Position numbers and translations under genes: made by a program. 64,000 bases of DNA, taken from the NCBI RefSeq assembly GCF_000165485.1, contig NC_014623.1, positions 8,512,893-8,576,892 of the forward strand, written 5' to 3'. Under the pieces are notes generated by a model. The model ran no database searches. It saw nothing but the letters and a program-made list of their open reading frames with translations, and was not told where the DNA came from. Shown here in pieces: positions 36,014 to 45,200 of this stretch. Numbering within the stretch: position 1 is the first letter of the stretch; every line of letters begins with the position of its first letter. Origin of the DNA: Stigmatella aurantiaca DW4/3-1. GTDB taxonomy: Bacteria > Myxococcota > Myxococcia > Myxococcales > Myxococcaceae.

Positions 36014-37144
36014 GCCGCAGAAGTGCTGGATGGCCTGGGCGAGCGCCGCCTCGCAGCGCACCAGGTCCTCCACCGGCACGTACTCCCCGGTCTGATGGGC
36101 CACCCGGATGTCCCCGGGGCCAAACACCACCGCCTCGGCCCCCAGCTCCGTGAGCTGCGGGGCCTCGGTGCCGAAGGAGACCGTGGCCGACGCGTTTCCG
36201 GTCACCTTCGCCAGGAAGCGCACCACCTCGGCCTCCGGCCGCGTGCTCACCCCCCGGTCCGTCCGGATCACCCGGATGCGCGCCTCATACCCCGGCTCCT
36301 GCCTCACCAGTTCCTGGCGGATGCGCTCCAGCATCTCCGCCACCCGCTCGGGGGACTGCCCGGGAATGGGCCGCCACTCCACCGTGAAGCGGCACGCGCC
36401 CGGGATGACGTTCTTCGCCTTGCCCCCCTGGATGAGCCCCACGTTCACCGTGGTGAAGGGCGGCTCGAAGCCCTCATCCCGCTCCTCGCGCAGCGTGGTG
36501 TGCGCCAGTTCCTCCAGCCGGTGCAGGAAGCGCCCGGCGCGGAAGATGGCCGAGGCGCCCGAGTCCGGGTACGCGCTGTGCCCCTCCTTGCCCTGCACCT
36601 CCACCTCGGCCAGGCAGTAGCCCTTGTTGGCCCGCACCGGCCGCAGCGACGTGGGCTCCCCCACGATGGCATGCCGCGCCCGGCCCAGCCCCGCCTCCAC
36701 CAGCCGCTTGGCGCCGATCAGCCCCACTTCCTCGTCCGCGGTGAGCACCACGAGCAGCGGTGCGCGCAGGCGCTCCGCGTGGGTGGCCGCGTGGAGCGCG
36801 CAGGCGATGAAGCCCTTGGTGTCGCACGCGCCCCGCGCATACAGCCGCCCCTCCTTCTCCGTCAGCCGCAGCGCCTCGGTCCACGCCGCGTCATAGGGGA
36901 CGCAGTCCGAGTGCCCCACCAGCGCCAGCGCGGCCCGGCCCTCGTCCCCGCCCTTCACCGCCACCAGGTTCACCTTCTCCACCCCCGCCTCATCCATGTA
37001 GCGCTGGCGCTGCGAGGCGAAGCCCGCCTTCTCCAGCAGCCCCTGCGCGCAGTCGATGAGCGGGGCGTTGGGACGGGACGAGGTGGTGTCCAGCGCGACC
37101 AGCTCCCTCAGGGTGGCTCGCAGCGCGGGCAGGGTGTCGTTCAC
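36005..37144 (-). CDS. M20-family deacylase, ArgE-like
   Basis: The 379-residue metallohydrolase resembles acetylornithine deacetylase. Metal and catalytic residues are visible: GHSDCVPYD (His and catalytic Asp), ARGACDTKGF (bridging Asp), TADEEVG (general base Glu and ligand), GEPTS, and a late histidine in VAHQTGEY. The dimerisation domain is present (residues of about 170-285). ArgE splits N-acetylornithine, yet this gene is coupled to hutF by a GTGA overlap, which suggests a histidine-degradation role, such as removing the formyl group of N-formylglutamate. Both readings are open: sequence gives the fold and active site, context gives the alternative substrate. Confidence 0.9.
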   Translation of the reverse strand: MNDTLPALRATLRELVALDTTSSRPNAPLIDCAQGLLEKAGFASQRQRYMDEAGVEKVNLVAVKGGDEGRAALALVGHSDCVPYDAAWTEALRLTEKEGRLYARGACDTKGFIACALHAATHAERLRAPLLVVLTADEEVGLIGAKRLVEAGLGRARHAIVGEPTSLRPVRANKGYCLAEVEVQGKEGHSAYPDSGASAIFRAGRFLHRLEELAHTTLREERDEGFEPPFTTVNVGLIQGGKAKNVIPGACRFTVEWRPIPGQSPERVAEMLERIRQELVRQEPGYEARIRVIRTDRGVSTRPEAEVVRFLAKVTGNASATVSFGTEAPQLTELGAEAVVFGPGDIRVAHQTGEYVPVEDLVRCEAALAQAIQHFCGAP

Positions 37145-38526
37145 GGGTAGAGTCTCCGGGCCAGGGTGTGGAAGGCACGCCCAGTCTCCTCCGCCCGTGG
37201 ATGGAGTCCATCGCGAACCACGAATTTTCCGTCCACGGCCACGTCCCGCACCGCCGCCTTGTCCGTGCCGAGCACGATGCCGGAGAGCAGGGACGTGGGG
37301 CTGGCCCCCACGAGCGAGGGGTGGTTCAGATCCACCGTGAAGAAGTCCGCGGGGGTGCCCGGCTCCAGCGTGCCCGTGTTCAGCCCCAGGCTCCGCGCCC
37401 CGTTCACCGTGGCCAATTCCAGGAGCCTCACCCCCAGCCCATCCACCGCGCCGGTGCCCGGGTCCATCACCGCGCGCCGCAGCCGGCGCAGCCGCAGGTG
37501 CCCCTCGAGCTGCCGGGCCTCATCGAGCAGGTCCACCAGCGCCTGGCTGTCCGAGCCCAGGCTCAGCCGGACGCCCTGCCCCGCCAGCATGTCCGCGGCA
37601 AGGATGCCATCGCCCAGGTTGCGCTCGGTGGAGGGGCACGCGCACACGCCCGCCGACACCTCCCCCAGCATCCGCGCCTCGTCCTCCGTCACGTGCACCG
37701 CGTGCACCGCGGTGAACCGCGTCTCCAGCACGCCCAGTTCCTCGAGCAGCTCCACCGGGCGCCGGCCGTGCTCGGCCAGGCAGACCTCCACCTCGCGCAG
37801 CTGCTCCGCCACGTGCATGTGCACCGGCATGTCCGTGCGCACGCCCGCCAGCACCGTCAGCCACTCCTTGGGCACCGCGCGCACGCTGTGCGGCGCCAGC
37901 CCCACCGTCACCGCCGAATCCCCCCGCGTGGTCCGGGCCAGCTCCGCCACCGCCGCGAGGAACATGTCCACGTCCGGCTCGATGAACCGGCGCTGCCGGG
38001 GATTCTCCGGGACGCGGAAGCCCGCGCGCGCGTAGCCCACCCGCAGCAGGACGATGCGCAGCCCCACGTCCCGCGCGGCGCGAATCACCGCGCGCGCCAG
38101 CTCGTTGCGATCCTCGTACGGGGTGCCATCCGGCTGGTGGTGCAGGTAGTGGAACTCGCCCACCGCCGTGATGCCCGCCAGCACCATCTCCAGGAACGCC
38201 TGCCGCGAGGAGGTGTACACCTCCTCGGGCGTCAGGGACTCGGCGGCGCGGTACATGGCCTCGCGCCAGCTCCAGAAGTCATCCGTGCCGTGGCCCGCGG
38301 CCACGTACTCCGTGCGCCCGCGGATGAGCCGCTGGAAGGCATGCGAGTGCCCATTGACCAGCCCTGGCAACAGCACCCGCCCCGGCAACCGGATGACGTG
38401 TGCCCCTTCCGGCACCGCTCCTGGCTCCAGAATGCGGCCATCGGCGCCCACGTGCAGGGTGCCGCCCTCTTGGAGCCGGCCCTTCATATAAAGGAGGTCC
38501 GGCTGGTAGACGGTGGTCTCGTTCAC
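37141..38526 (-). CDS. hutF: Formimidoylglutamate deiminase HutF
   Basis: The 461-residue amidohydrolase has the metal ligands of the family: NGHSHAFQR (HxH), HMHVAEQ, VHAVHVT and SLGSDSQ (Asp). The segment HGTDDFWSWREAMY and LHHQPDGTPYEDRNEL are characteristic of HutF, which turns N-formimino-L-glutamate into N-formyl-L-glutamate plus ammonia in the five-step histidine pathway. A GTG at 38526 (NETTVYQPDLLYMKG) gives a family-like N-terminus; the frame stays open to 38586, adding a 20-residue basic leader. The downstream deacylase gene overlaps it by four bases. No hutH, hutU or hutI is in this window. Confidence 0.93.
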   Translation of the reverse strand: MNETTVYQPDLLYMKGRLQEGGTLHVGADGRILEPGAVPEGAHVIRLPGRVLLPGLVNGHSHAFQRLIRGRTEYVAAGHGTDDFWSWREAMYRAAESLTPEEVYTSSRQAFLEMVLAGITAVGEFHYLHHQPDGTPYEDRNELARAVIRAARDVGLRIVLLRVGYARAGFRVPENPRQRRFIEPDVDMFLAAVAELARTTRGDSAVTVGLAPHSVRAVPKEWLTVLAGVRTDMPVHMHVAEQLREVEVCLAEHGRRPVELLEELGVLETRFTAVHAVHVTEDEARMLGEVSAGVCACPSTERNLGDGILAADMLAGQGVRLSLGSDSQALVDLLDEARQLEGHLRLRRLRRAVMDPGTGAVDGLGVRLLELATVNGARSLGLNTGTLEPGTPADFFTVDLNHPSLVGASPTSLLSGIVLGTDKAAVRDVAVDGKFVVRDGLHPRAEETGRAFHTLARRLYP

Positions 38527-38667
38527 CCCCGGCAGCCTACGCCACCGCTCCAGCCCTCGCAGCAGCGGCGCGAGCCACTGGTGCACAGGTCAACGCAGCC
38601 ACGGGCCGCGGGGGCGCCCCGCTGTTCACAGGGCGGAAATTTGGACCCCCGCGAGACGCGGCGGCCT

Positions 38668-39153
38668 TCAGCGGGTGACTTCCGGCCCCTCCACGGCCGG
38701 CGCCGCATCGCGCAGCCAGGGGCGAGTACGCACCGCGTCGCGAATCCACGTCAGGTGGCGCCGCTCGTCTTCCCGGTTCTTCTGGATGAGCTGGAGAACC
38801 TCGGGGCTCCAGTCGAACTGGAGCGCGAGATCATACGCGCGGTTGGCGAACTCCTCGTTGCCCAGCATCGCCACCAGGGCCGCCTCCGTGCCCATCATGC
38901 TCGTCACCGCCGTCAGGCCCTTCATCGCCGCGCCCTTGAGGTCCGGGCTCAGCGCCACGGCCTCTCCCCCCAAGCGTTCGATGAACTGGTTGAGATCCTG
39001 GATGTGGCGCACGTGGTCCACCCGGAACTCATTGAGCCGCTCGCGCACCAGCGGCTCCGCGATCCGCGCGATCGCCGCGTCGTATGTCCCCACCGCGTCC
39101 GCGTCGAGTTGCGCCAGGCTCCGCAGCTTCATCACTTCGGACTTCACTTCCAT
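38668..39153 (-). CDS. Ferritin-like DUF2383-type four-helix protein
   Basis: The 161-residue helical protein (LRSLAQLDADAVGTYDAAI near the start; EFRVDHVRHIQDLNQFI; NEEFANRAYDLAL; NREDERRHLTWI) shows the repeated Glu/Asp and His pattern of ferritin-like domains, suggesting a metal-binding four-helix bundle for stress or metal storage. The ATG at 39153 has a strong GAGGAGG ribosome site; an ORF that continues to 39330 lacks one and gives a non-homologous-looking extension. It is divergent from the small membrane protein gene at 39342, which may share its regulation. Metal ligands are inferred from spacing only. Confidence 0.8.
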   Translation of the reverse strand: MEVKSEVMKLRSLAQLDADAVGTYDAAIARIAEPLVRERLNEFRVDHVRHIQDLNQFIERLGGEAVALSPDLKGAAMKGLTAVTSMMGTEAALVAMLGNEEFANRAYDLALQFDWSPEVLQLIQKNREDERRHLTWIRDAVRTRPWLRDAAPAVEGPEVTR

Positions 39154-39341
39154 CGCCGAACCTCCTCGAAGAGTGACGTCCGGGCAATCTGGGGAGGGGC
39201 GCTGCGTCAGCCAACCCATTTTGACGCAGGGCGCCATTTCCAGGGCTTCCCTGCCCGGAGGGCAGACAAGAGGCCACCGGGTGCAGGGGGTGACGCCGTG
39301 CGCACCTTCACCTGCACACCGCGTTTCCAAGGGGTGACACC

Positions 39342-39650
39342 ATGAAGAACGAAGACAAGGCCACCACGAGCATCGAGCAGGTGACGAAGAAGGTGCCCTC
39401 GGTCAGCTTCCTGGGACTGGCCATCGGCGCGATGGCCGTGAGCGCCACGCTGATGGTGCTCAACCGGAAGCCCTGGGCCCAGTTCATCGGCCAGTGGGCG
39501 CCGACCCTGCTCATCCTCGGCACCTACAACAAGATCGTGAAGACGCTGGATGACGCCAGCACGCCGCAGAGCCTCGGCCCCAGCCGGCTCGTCCCCGCGC
39601 TCAAGTCCGCGGAAGAGTTGAACCGTCCGACGCCGCTGCCCCTGAGCTGA
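39342..39650 (+). CDS. Small membrane protein of unknown function
   Basis: This 102-residue protein has a charged N-terminus, two hydrophobic helices (FLGLAIGAMAVSATLMVL and a shorter one around WAPTLLILGTYNKIV), and a soluble C-terminal tail. No family is recognised. It is divergent from the ferritin-like gene, with 188 bases between their starts, so a common stress-induced promoter region is possible. An AGGGGTGA sequence near the ATG could be its ribosome site. A hairpin follows the stop at 39661-39691. Confidence 0.7.
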   Translation: MKNEDKATTSIEQVTKKVPSVSFLGLAIGAMAVSATLMVLNRKPWAQFIGQWAPTLLILGTYNKIVKTLDDASTPQSLGPSRLVPALKSAEELNRPTPLPLS

Positions 39651-39660
39651 GCTTTCCCCT

Positions 39661-39691
39661 CGCCCCTTCCCGGCCAAGCTGGGAGGGGGCG
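39661..39691 (+). terminator. Hairpin after the small membrane protein gene
   Basis: CGCCCCTTCCC (39661-39671) pairs with GGGAGGGGGCG (39681-39691), 11 bp with one G-U pair and a nine-base loop, 11 bases past the stop and before ligD. No T-run follows, but the stem is strong. Confidence 0.5.
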
Positions 39692-39727
39692 ATTGCAGCG
39701 GCCTCCCGCGGTGCGAATCGTGGGGAT

Positions 39728-42238
39728 GTGAAGACTCCACGCTCCCTGCGCACCTACCGCGCCAAGCGCGATTTCCAGAAGACTTCCGAGCCCGCGCCCG
39801 AGGCCAAAGCCCCTCGCCGGCGAGGCGCGCCGCCCCTCTTCGTCGTGCACAAACACGACGCCACCCGGCTGCACTACGACCTGCGGCTGGAGATCGACGG
39901 CGCGTTGGCGAGTTGGGCGCTGCCCAAGGGCCCCAGCTTCGACCCGAAGACGAAGCGCCTGGCGGTGGAGACCGAGGACCACCCACTGGCCTACGCCGGG
40001 TTCGAGGGGCGCATTCCCGAGGGGGAATATGGCGGTGGGGACTCTCTGCTGTGGGACCGGGGCACCTACGAGACCGTGCCGCCCGGAGAGGCCCCTGAGC
40101 AGCGCAAGAAGGGCCATCTCACGGTGCAGCTCCACGGGGAGAAGCTCAAGGGCCGCTGGCACCTCATCCGCACGAAGTCCCGGGGAAAGAAGGCCCAGTG
40201 GCTGTGCTTCAAGGCAATGGATGGCGAGGCAGACGCGGACTACGACGTCACCGCCGACCGGCCCGAGTCCGTGAAGTCCGGCCGCAGCGCCACCCGGGGG
40301 CCCGTGCGCAAAGGGGCGCTCAAGTCACGTCCCCTCCCAGCCGAACAACTCCTCGAGCGTGTGTGGCCTCCCATGCTCGCCCAGCTCTCCGTGCCCACGG
40401 AGGCGGACGATGCCACCCACCTCTATGAGGTGAAGTACGACGGCTTTCGCGCCCTGGCGGCGCTCTCCTCGGGCGCGCTGACACTCCACAGCCGCAACGG
40501 CCATGATCTCTCCGGGCGCTTTCCTCAGCTCGCCGAGGCGCTGCGCCAGTTGCGCGTCACCGAGGCCGTCCTGGATGGGGAGATCATCGCCCTGGATCCT
40601 CAGGGCCGCTCCCGCTTCCAGCTGCTCCAGAAGGGGAGCGATGCGGAGCAACGCTTCGTGGCCTTCGACCTGCTCTGGCTGGATGGGGAGGACTTGCGCC
40701 CGCGTCCCCTGGAGGCCCGGCGCGAACTCCTGGAGCAACTGCTCTCGGGCGTGAAGCCCCCGCTTCAGCTCTCCGAGCGCCTGGACTTGCCCGGGGACGA
40801 GGCCCTCGCGAAGGCGCGAAGTCAGGGCTGGGAGGGGCTCATCGCCAAGCGCCGGGGCGCGCCCTATGTGGGCTCACGCTCCAGAGACTGGCTGAAGCTC
40901 AAGGTCCAGGCCGCTCAGGAGACCGTCATCCTCGGCTATCTGCCCATCCAGAACGCCCGCGCCCGGGAAGAGATCGGCGCCCTCCTGGTGGGCGTGCACG
41001 GGCCGGACGGCTACCACGACGTGGGCAAGGTGGGCACGGGCTTCTCCTCGGAGACGCGGCGCGAGTTGCGCGCGCTGCTCGACCGGCAGCGTGTCCGAGC
41101 ACCCGTCGCGGTGGATGCGAAGCCTCGCCCCGGGGCCGTCTGGGTCAAGCCGAAGTACGTGGCCCAGGTCCACTTCACCGAGTGGACGCACGATGGCCGG
41201 CTGCGGCACCCGGTGTTCCAGGGCCTGCGCACGGACAAAAAGCCGCAGGAGGTGGTGCGGGAACAAGTGTCTGAGCCCCGGAAAGCGGCCCAAAAATCCA
41301 AGGCCGCCCCCAAGTCGGGGGCGCGCCGGGCTCCCCGGGCATTCTCGGCCCGCGCCACGCGCTCCCAGGTCCAGGAGGAACCCGCGGAGGCCGAGGGGCG
41401 GGCACGGCTGACGCACGGGGACCGGGTGCTCTATCCCCAGGAGCGGCTCACCAAGCAGGATGTGTTCGCGTACTACCGCGAGGCCGCGCCCCTGCTCCTG
41501 CCCGTGCTCGCGAACCGGCCCCTCGCCGTGCAGCAGTGGCCCGCGGGCATCCAGGCCCCGGGCTTCTTCCGGCACGAGCTCTCGGGCATGCCCGCGTGGC
41601 TGCCCACCCTGCGCGTGAAGCACGAGGCGAAGACGCTGGCGCACGTGAACGTCCAGAGCCTGGAAGCGCTGCTGTGGCTGGCCAATCAGTCGGCCCTCAC
41701 CCTGCACATCTGGTCCAGCCATGCGCCGAAGCTCGCGCAGCCCGACTGGGTGGTGTTCGATCTGGATCCGGGCAAGGGCCCCTGGGAGGACGTCATCACC
41801 GTCGCCCAGGCCCTGCGCGAGAAGCTGGAGGCGCTCGGCCTGGAGAGCCTGCCGAAGACCTCGGGCAAGCGCGGGCTGCACGTGCTCATCCCCCTGGCCC
41901 CGGGACACACCTACGCTCAGACCCAGCGGTTCGCGGAGAAGATCGCCGCCGAGTTGGAGACAGAGCTGGGCAGCCTCGCCACCACCGAGCGCACCATTCA
42001 AAAGCGCCGGGGGCGGCTCTACCTGGACGTGGGTCAGAACGGCCGGGGAAAGACCGTGGTGGCGCCCTATTCACTTCGCGCCATTCCCGGGGCCCCCTTC
42101 TCCGCCCCGCTCGCATGGAGTGAGGTGACGCGGAAGCTGGATCCCCTGCGCTTCACCCTGAAGACGCTGTCCAAGCGGCTGGATGCCGTGGGGGACCTGT
42201 TCGCGCGGGCCCTTCACGGCACACAAACGCTGCCCTGA
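39728..42238 (+). CDS. ligD: DNA ligase D (PE-LIG-POL order)
   Basis: The 836-residue protein is the multi-activity enzyme of bacterial non-homologous end joining. Residues 1-185 are the 3'-phosphoesterase (VVHKHDATRLHYDLRLE; GEYGGGDS). About 200-520 are the ATP-dependent ligase with the adenylated lysine in VKYDGFRA, ELDGEIIAL-like VLDGEIIAL, and WEGLIAKR. About 560-835 are the primase-polymerase (QWPAGIQ, VVFDLDPG with the metal aspartates, KRGLHVLIPL). This order matches Pseudomonas LigD, not the POL-first order of Mycobacterium. The start is GTG at 39728. The Ku partner is not in this window. It partners Ku to join blunt or damaged ends in non-growing cells. Confidence 0.96.
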   Translation: MKTPRSLRTYRAKRDFQKTSEPAPEAKAPRRRGAPPLFVVHKHDATRLHYDLRLEIDGALASWALPKGPSFDPKTKRLAVETEDHPLAYAGFEGRIPEGEYGGGDSLLWDRGTYETVPPGEAPEQRKKGHLTVQLHGEKLKGRWHLIRTKSRGKKAQWLCFKAMDGEADADYDVTADRPESVKSGRSATRGPVRKGALKSRPLPAEQLLERVWPPMLAQLSVPTEADDATHLYEVKYDGFRALAALSSGALTLHSRNGHDLSGRFPQLAEALRQLRVTEAVLDGEIIALDPQGRSRFQLLQKGSDAEQRFVAFDLLWLDGEDLRPRPLEARRELLEQLLSGVKPPLQLSERLDLPGDEALAKARSQGWEGLIAKRRGAPYVGSRSRDWLKLKVQAAQETVILGYLPIQNARAREEIGALLVGVHGPDGYHDVGKVGTGFSSETRRELRALLDRQRVRAPVAVDAKPRPGAVWVKPKYVAQVHFTEWTHDGRLRHPVFQGLRTDKKPQEVVREQVSEPRKAAQKSKAAPKSGARRAPRAFSARATRSQVQEEPAEAEGRARLTHGDRVLYPQERLTKQDVFAYYREAAPLLLPVLANRPLAVQQWPAGIQAPGFFRHELSGMPAWLPTLRVKHEAKTLAHVNVQSLEALLWLANQSALTLHIWSSHAPKLAQPDWVVFDLDPGKGPWEDVITVAQALREKLEALGLESLPKTSGKRGLHVLIPLAPGHTYAQTQRFAEKIAAELETELGSLATTERTIQKRRGRLYLDVGQNGRGKTVVAPYSLRAIPGAPFSAPLAWSEVTRKLDPLRFTLKTLSKRLDAVGDLFARALHGTQTLP

Positions 42239-42264
42239 GGCCTCTGGCCCCGAAGGCCCGCCGC

Positions 42265-45200
42265 TCAGGGCCCCAGGGGGACGGCGAACGCCGTTCCGTT
42301 CTGGGTCCCCGTCCGGTAGCTGGTCGGCGCTCCGATGACGAGCGTCGGGGGCACCCCGGTCGCGCCGGGAGACAGCGAGAGGTCCTGACCGAGGTTGGAG
42401 CGCTCGTTCACATCGCCCACCGCGATCATCCAGGGTGTGAGCGCGCCCTTGGATTGAGCGCCGCCGGCGTAGAGGAACACCGCGCCGCCGCCGTCCGAGG
42501 CCACCGACGCCCCGGGCGCGCTGATGATGAGGTCCGGGATGCCATCCCCCGTCCAATCCTTGCCGCCCTCCATCGCCCGCCCGAAGTTCACCGCGCGCGT
42601 GCGGTGCACCAGCGTCACCGGGGGCGTCGTGCTCCCCAGGGCGCTCATCAGCTTCTCCCCCGAGGCGGGGAGGTTCTCCAACAGCTCCGCCGTCTCGAAG
42701 AGGAGCACCACGGGCTGCGTCACGCCCTCGAAGGGCACGCTCGTGGCGCTGATGGCCACGCGGTCCTTCTTGTCGTTCAGGAAGTTGCCCGCGCGCGCGA
42801 TCGCCACGCCAAGCCCCAGGTTGTTGGTGCCCACCTCCGCGTCCGCGGCCACGCGCACCCAGGAGGCCGTCTTGCGGCCGCCGCACCGGGCCCCTCCCGT
42901 GTCATAGCCCATGAGGATGATGACGCCCGCGCGGCCCGACTCCGTGTAGCGCCAGGCGACCTCATCGCAGCCATCCGCGTTCAGGTCCCCCAACACCGCC
43001 GGCGCCGAGGTCTGCCGCACCGTGGAGGGCGGCGTGGAGTAGAGCGGATCGCACCCCATCGACAGCTTCGCCAGCGAGCTGTCGTCCGGAGTGCGCCCCA
43101 GGAAGACCTCGAAGCCATTGTTGCGCAGGGCGCCGATGTCCTCCTTGCCGTCTCCGTTGAAGTCGAAGCCACCCACCAGGCCCCGGCCAATCTGGCTGCG
43201 CCGGCACAGCCCATCCGTCTCCGGCGTGCACGTGCCGATGACCACCGGCGCCCACAGCCGGTAGGCATCCTTGAAGGAGCCGTCTGCCTGCCCCAACGAC
43301 ACGATGAGCCCACCCACGGCCTGGTTGCTGGATTGGACGCAGCCCGCCTTGGGGGCCGTGGCGTACACCGCCAGCTCCGCCGTCTGCGAGGCGCTCGGCA
43401 CGGACAGGGCGGGCGAGCCCACCACCAGATCCTGGCGGCCATCCCCGTTGAAGTCCGTGAACGTCACATCCGTGCCCACGTTGCGCCCGTTCGTCAGGGG
43501 CGAGGTGGCCCCTTCCGCCACGAGCGTGGCCGCCGTCTTCCGGGTCACGTCGTAGACGTAGGCGCGGCCGGAGCCAAAGTCGTTCCCACTGTTGGCCATC
43601 CCGGCGTAGCCCGGCACGCCCACCAGCGCCACCGTCCGGTTTCCTGCGCCCACCGCCGCCGCCACCACCTCGCCAAAGCGTTCCACGGCGGGCTTGGCCT
43701 GCACCCTGTGGGCCTTGCGCGACCACTCGGCCAGCGAGGCGCCCGCGCGGGTGAAGGACTCCACCCGGCCCACGAACGCGCCCGCCTCGGAGGTGGAGCG
43801 GCCCGAGAAGGCCACCAGCCCCGCGCCTCCCGGGCCATTCCACGCCGCCAGGCCCACGCCCAGCACGTCCAAGGCGTTCTGTCCGTGGAGCACCGACAGC
43901 GGCTTGTTGAGGATGCTGCCCGGGGAGAGCGTCGCCAGCGGGTACGCCAGCAACCGGCCCGCGTTGCCCAGCACAGGGGGGGTGGGCGTGGAGGCGTAGG
44001 GCGCGCCGAGCACCAGCTCGGGACCCGGCTGCCCGTCCACATCCACCACCGCCCAGCTCCGGCCCGCATTGATGTTGGCCGCATCACCGTAGATCTGCGC
44101 GTAGGCCTCGGCCCGGAGCATCTGCACGGGCTTCTCCGGGGGCTCGCCCGTGGGCTGGAAGGCGGAGAGGTTGAAGAGCAGCACCCCACCGGAGTCCGCG
44201 CCCGACTTCACCCCGCCGCTGCCGCTCAGGTCCGGGGAGTTCGCCCGGTCCGACAGCACCATCAGCAGCGGCGGCCGGCCGCCCTCGCCTGGCACCGAGC
44301 CCAGACGCCAGGTGCCTTCGTTGGAGTCCGCCGTGTTCGACGGCAGCAGGTACACGTCCGGGTTGGCCCGGAAGCGCGCGCCATCCGCCCGCCCGAAGTG
44401 CACCGAGACCGCCGTCAACACCGTGGCGGACACGCTCCCGTCCGAGTTGTACCGGGACACCTTGCTTTGCCCCGCCACATCCACGCGCCCATCCCCATTG
44501 AGGTCCGCCACCACCAGCGTCCGGCCGAAGTCCGTGTTGCTGCGGGACATCGTGCCGCCTTCCTTGGCCAGATCGTTTCCGCCCAGCCGGATCGACGGCA
44601 GGTCCGGCACCGGCTGGCCCGGCGTCAGCGTGAAGATGTCCACCGTGCCGCGGCGGCTCACCGACGAAGACGGGGCCAGATCTCCCGCGGGGGCGCTGGC
44701 GATGATGTCCAGGTCTCCATCCCCATCCGCGTCCGCCAGGGCCAGCCCCGAGCTGAACGCCCCACCCCGCGTGATGCTCGTCAGCGGCGAGCGCATCGGC
44801 TCCGGGCCATTGGCGCCCCAGCGGTAGAGGTACACCGCCCCCGAGTCCGCACCGGTGATGTCCGCCCCCGGAGAGCCCACCGCCAGCTCCGCGCGCCGGT
44901 CACCATCGAGGTCTCCGGCCGCCAGCGTTTCACCGAAGCTCGCCGTGTCCGTCAGCCCGGCGAGGACCCACGTGGGCTCCAGGGGCAGCCCCGCGGCACT
45001 GCCCCGGTAAATGAACACCGCGCCGCCCGAGGGACGGCCCAGGTCGCTCTCGCGCCGGCCCACCGCCACATCCTCGAAGCCATCCCCATCGAAGTCCGCG
45101 GAGACGATCGACGCCACGTCCGTGAGGCGCCCATGGGGCTGCGAGGGGCGCGTCAGCTCCTCCATCACCCGGACGGAGACCTGGACCTTGTCGCCGGTGA

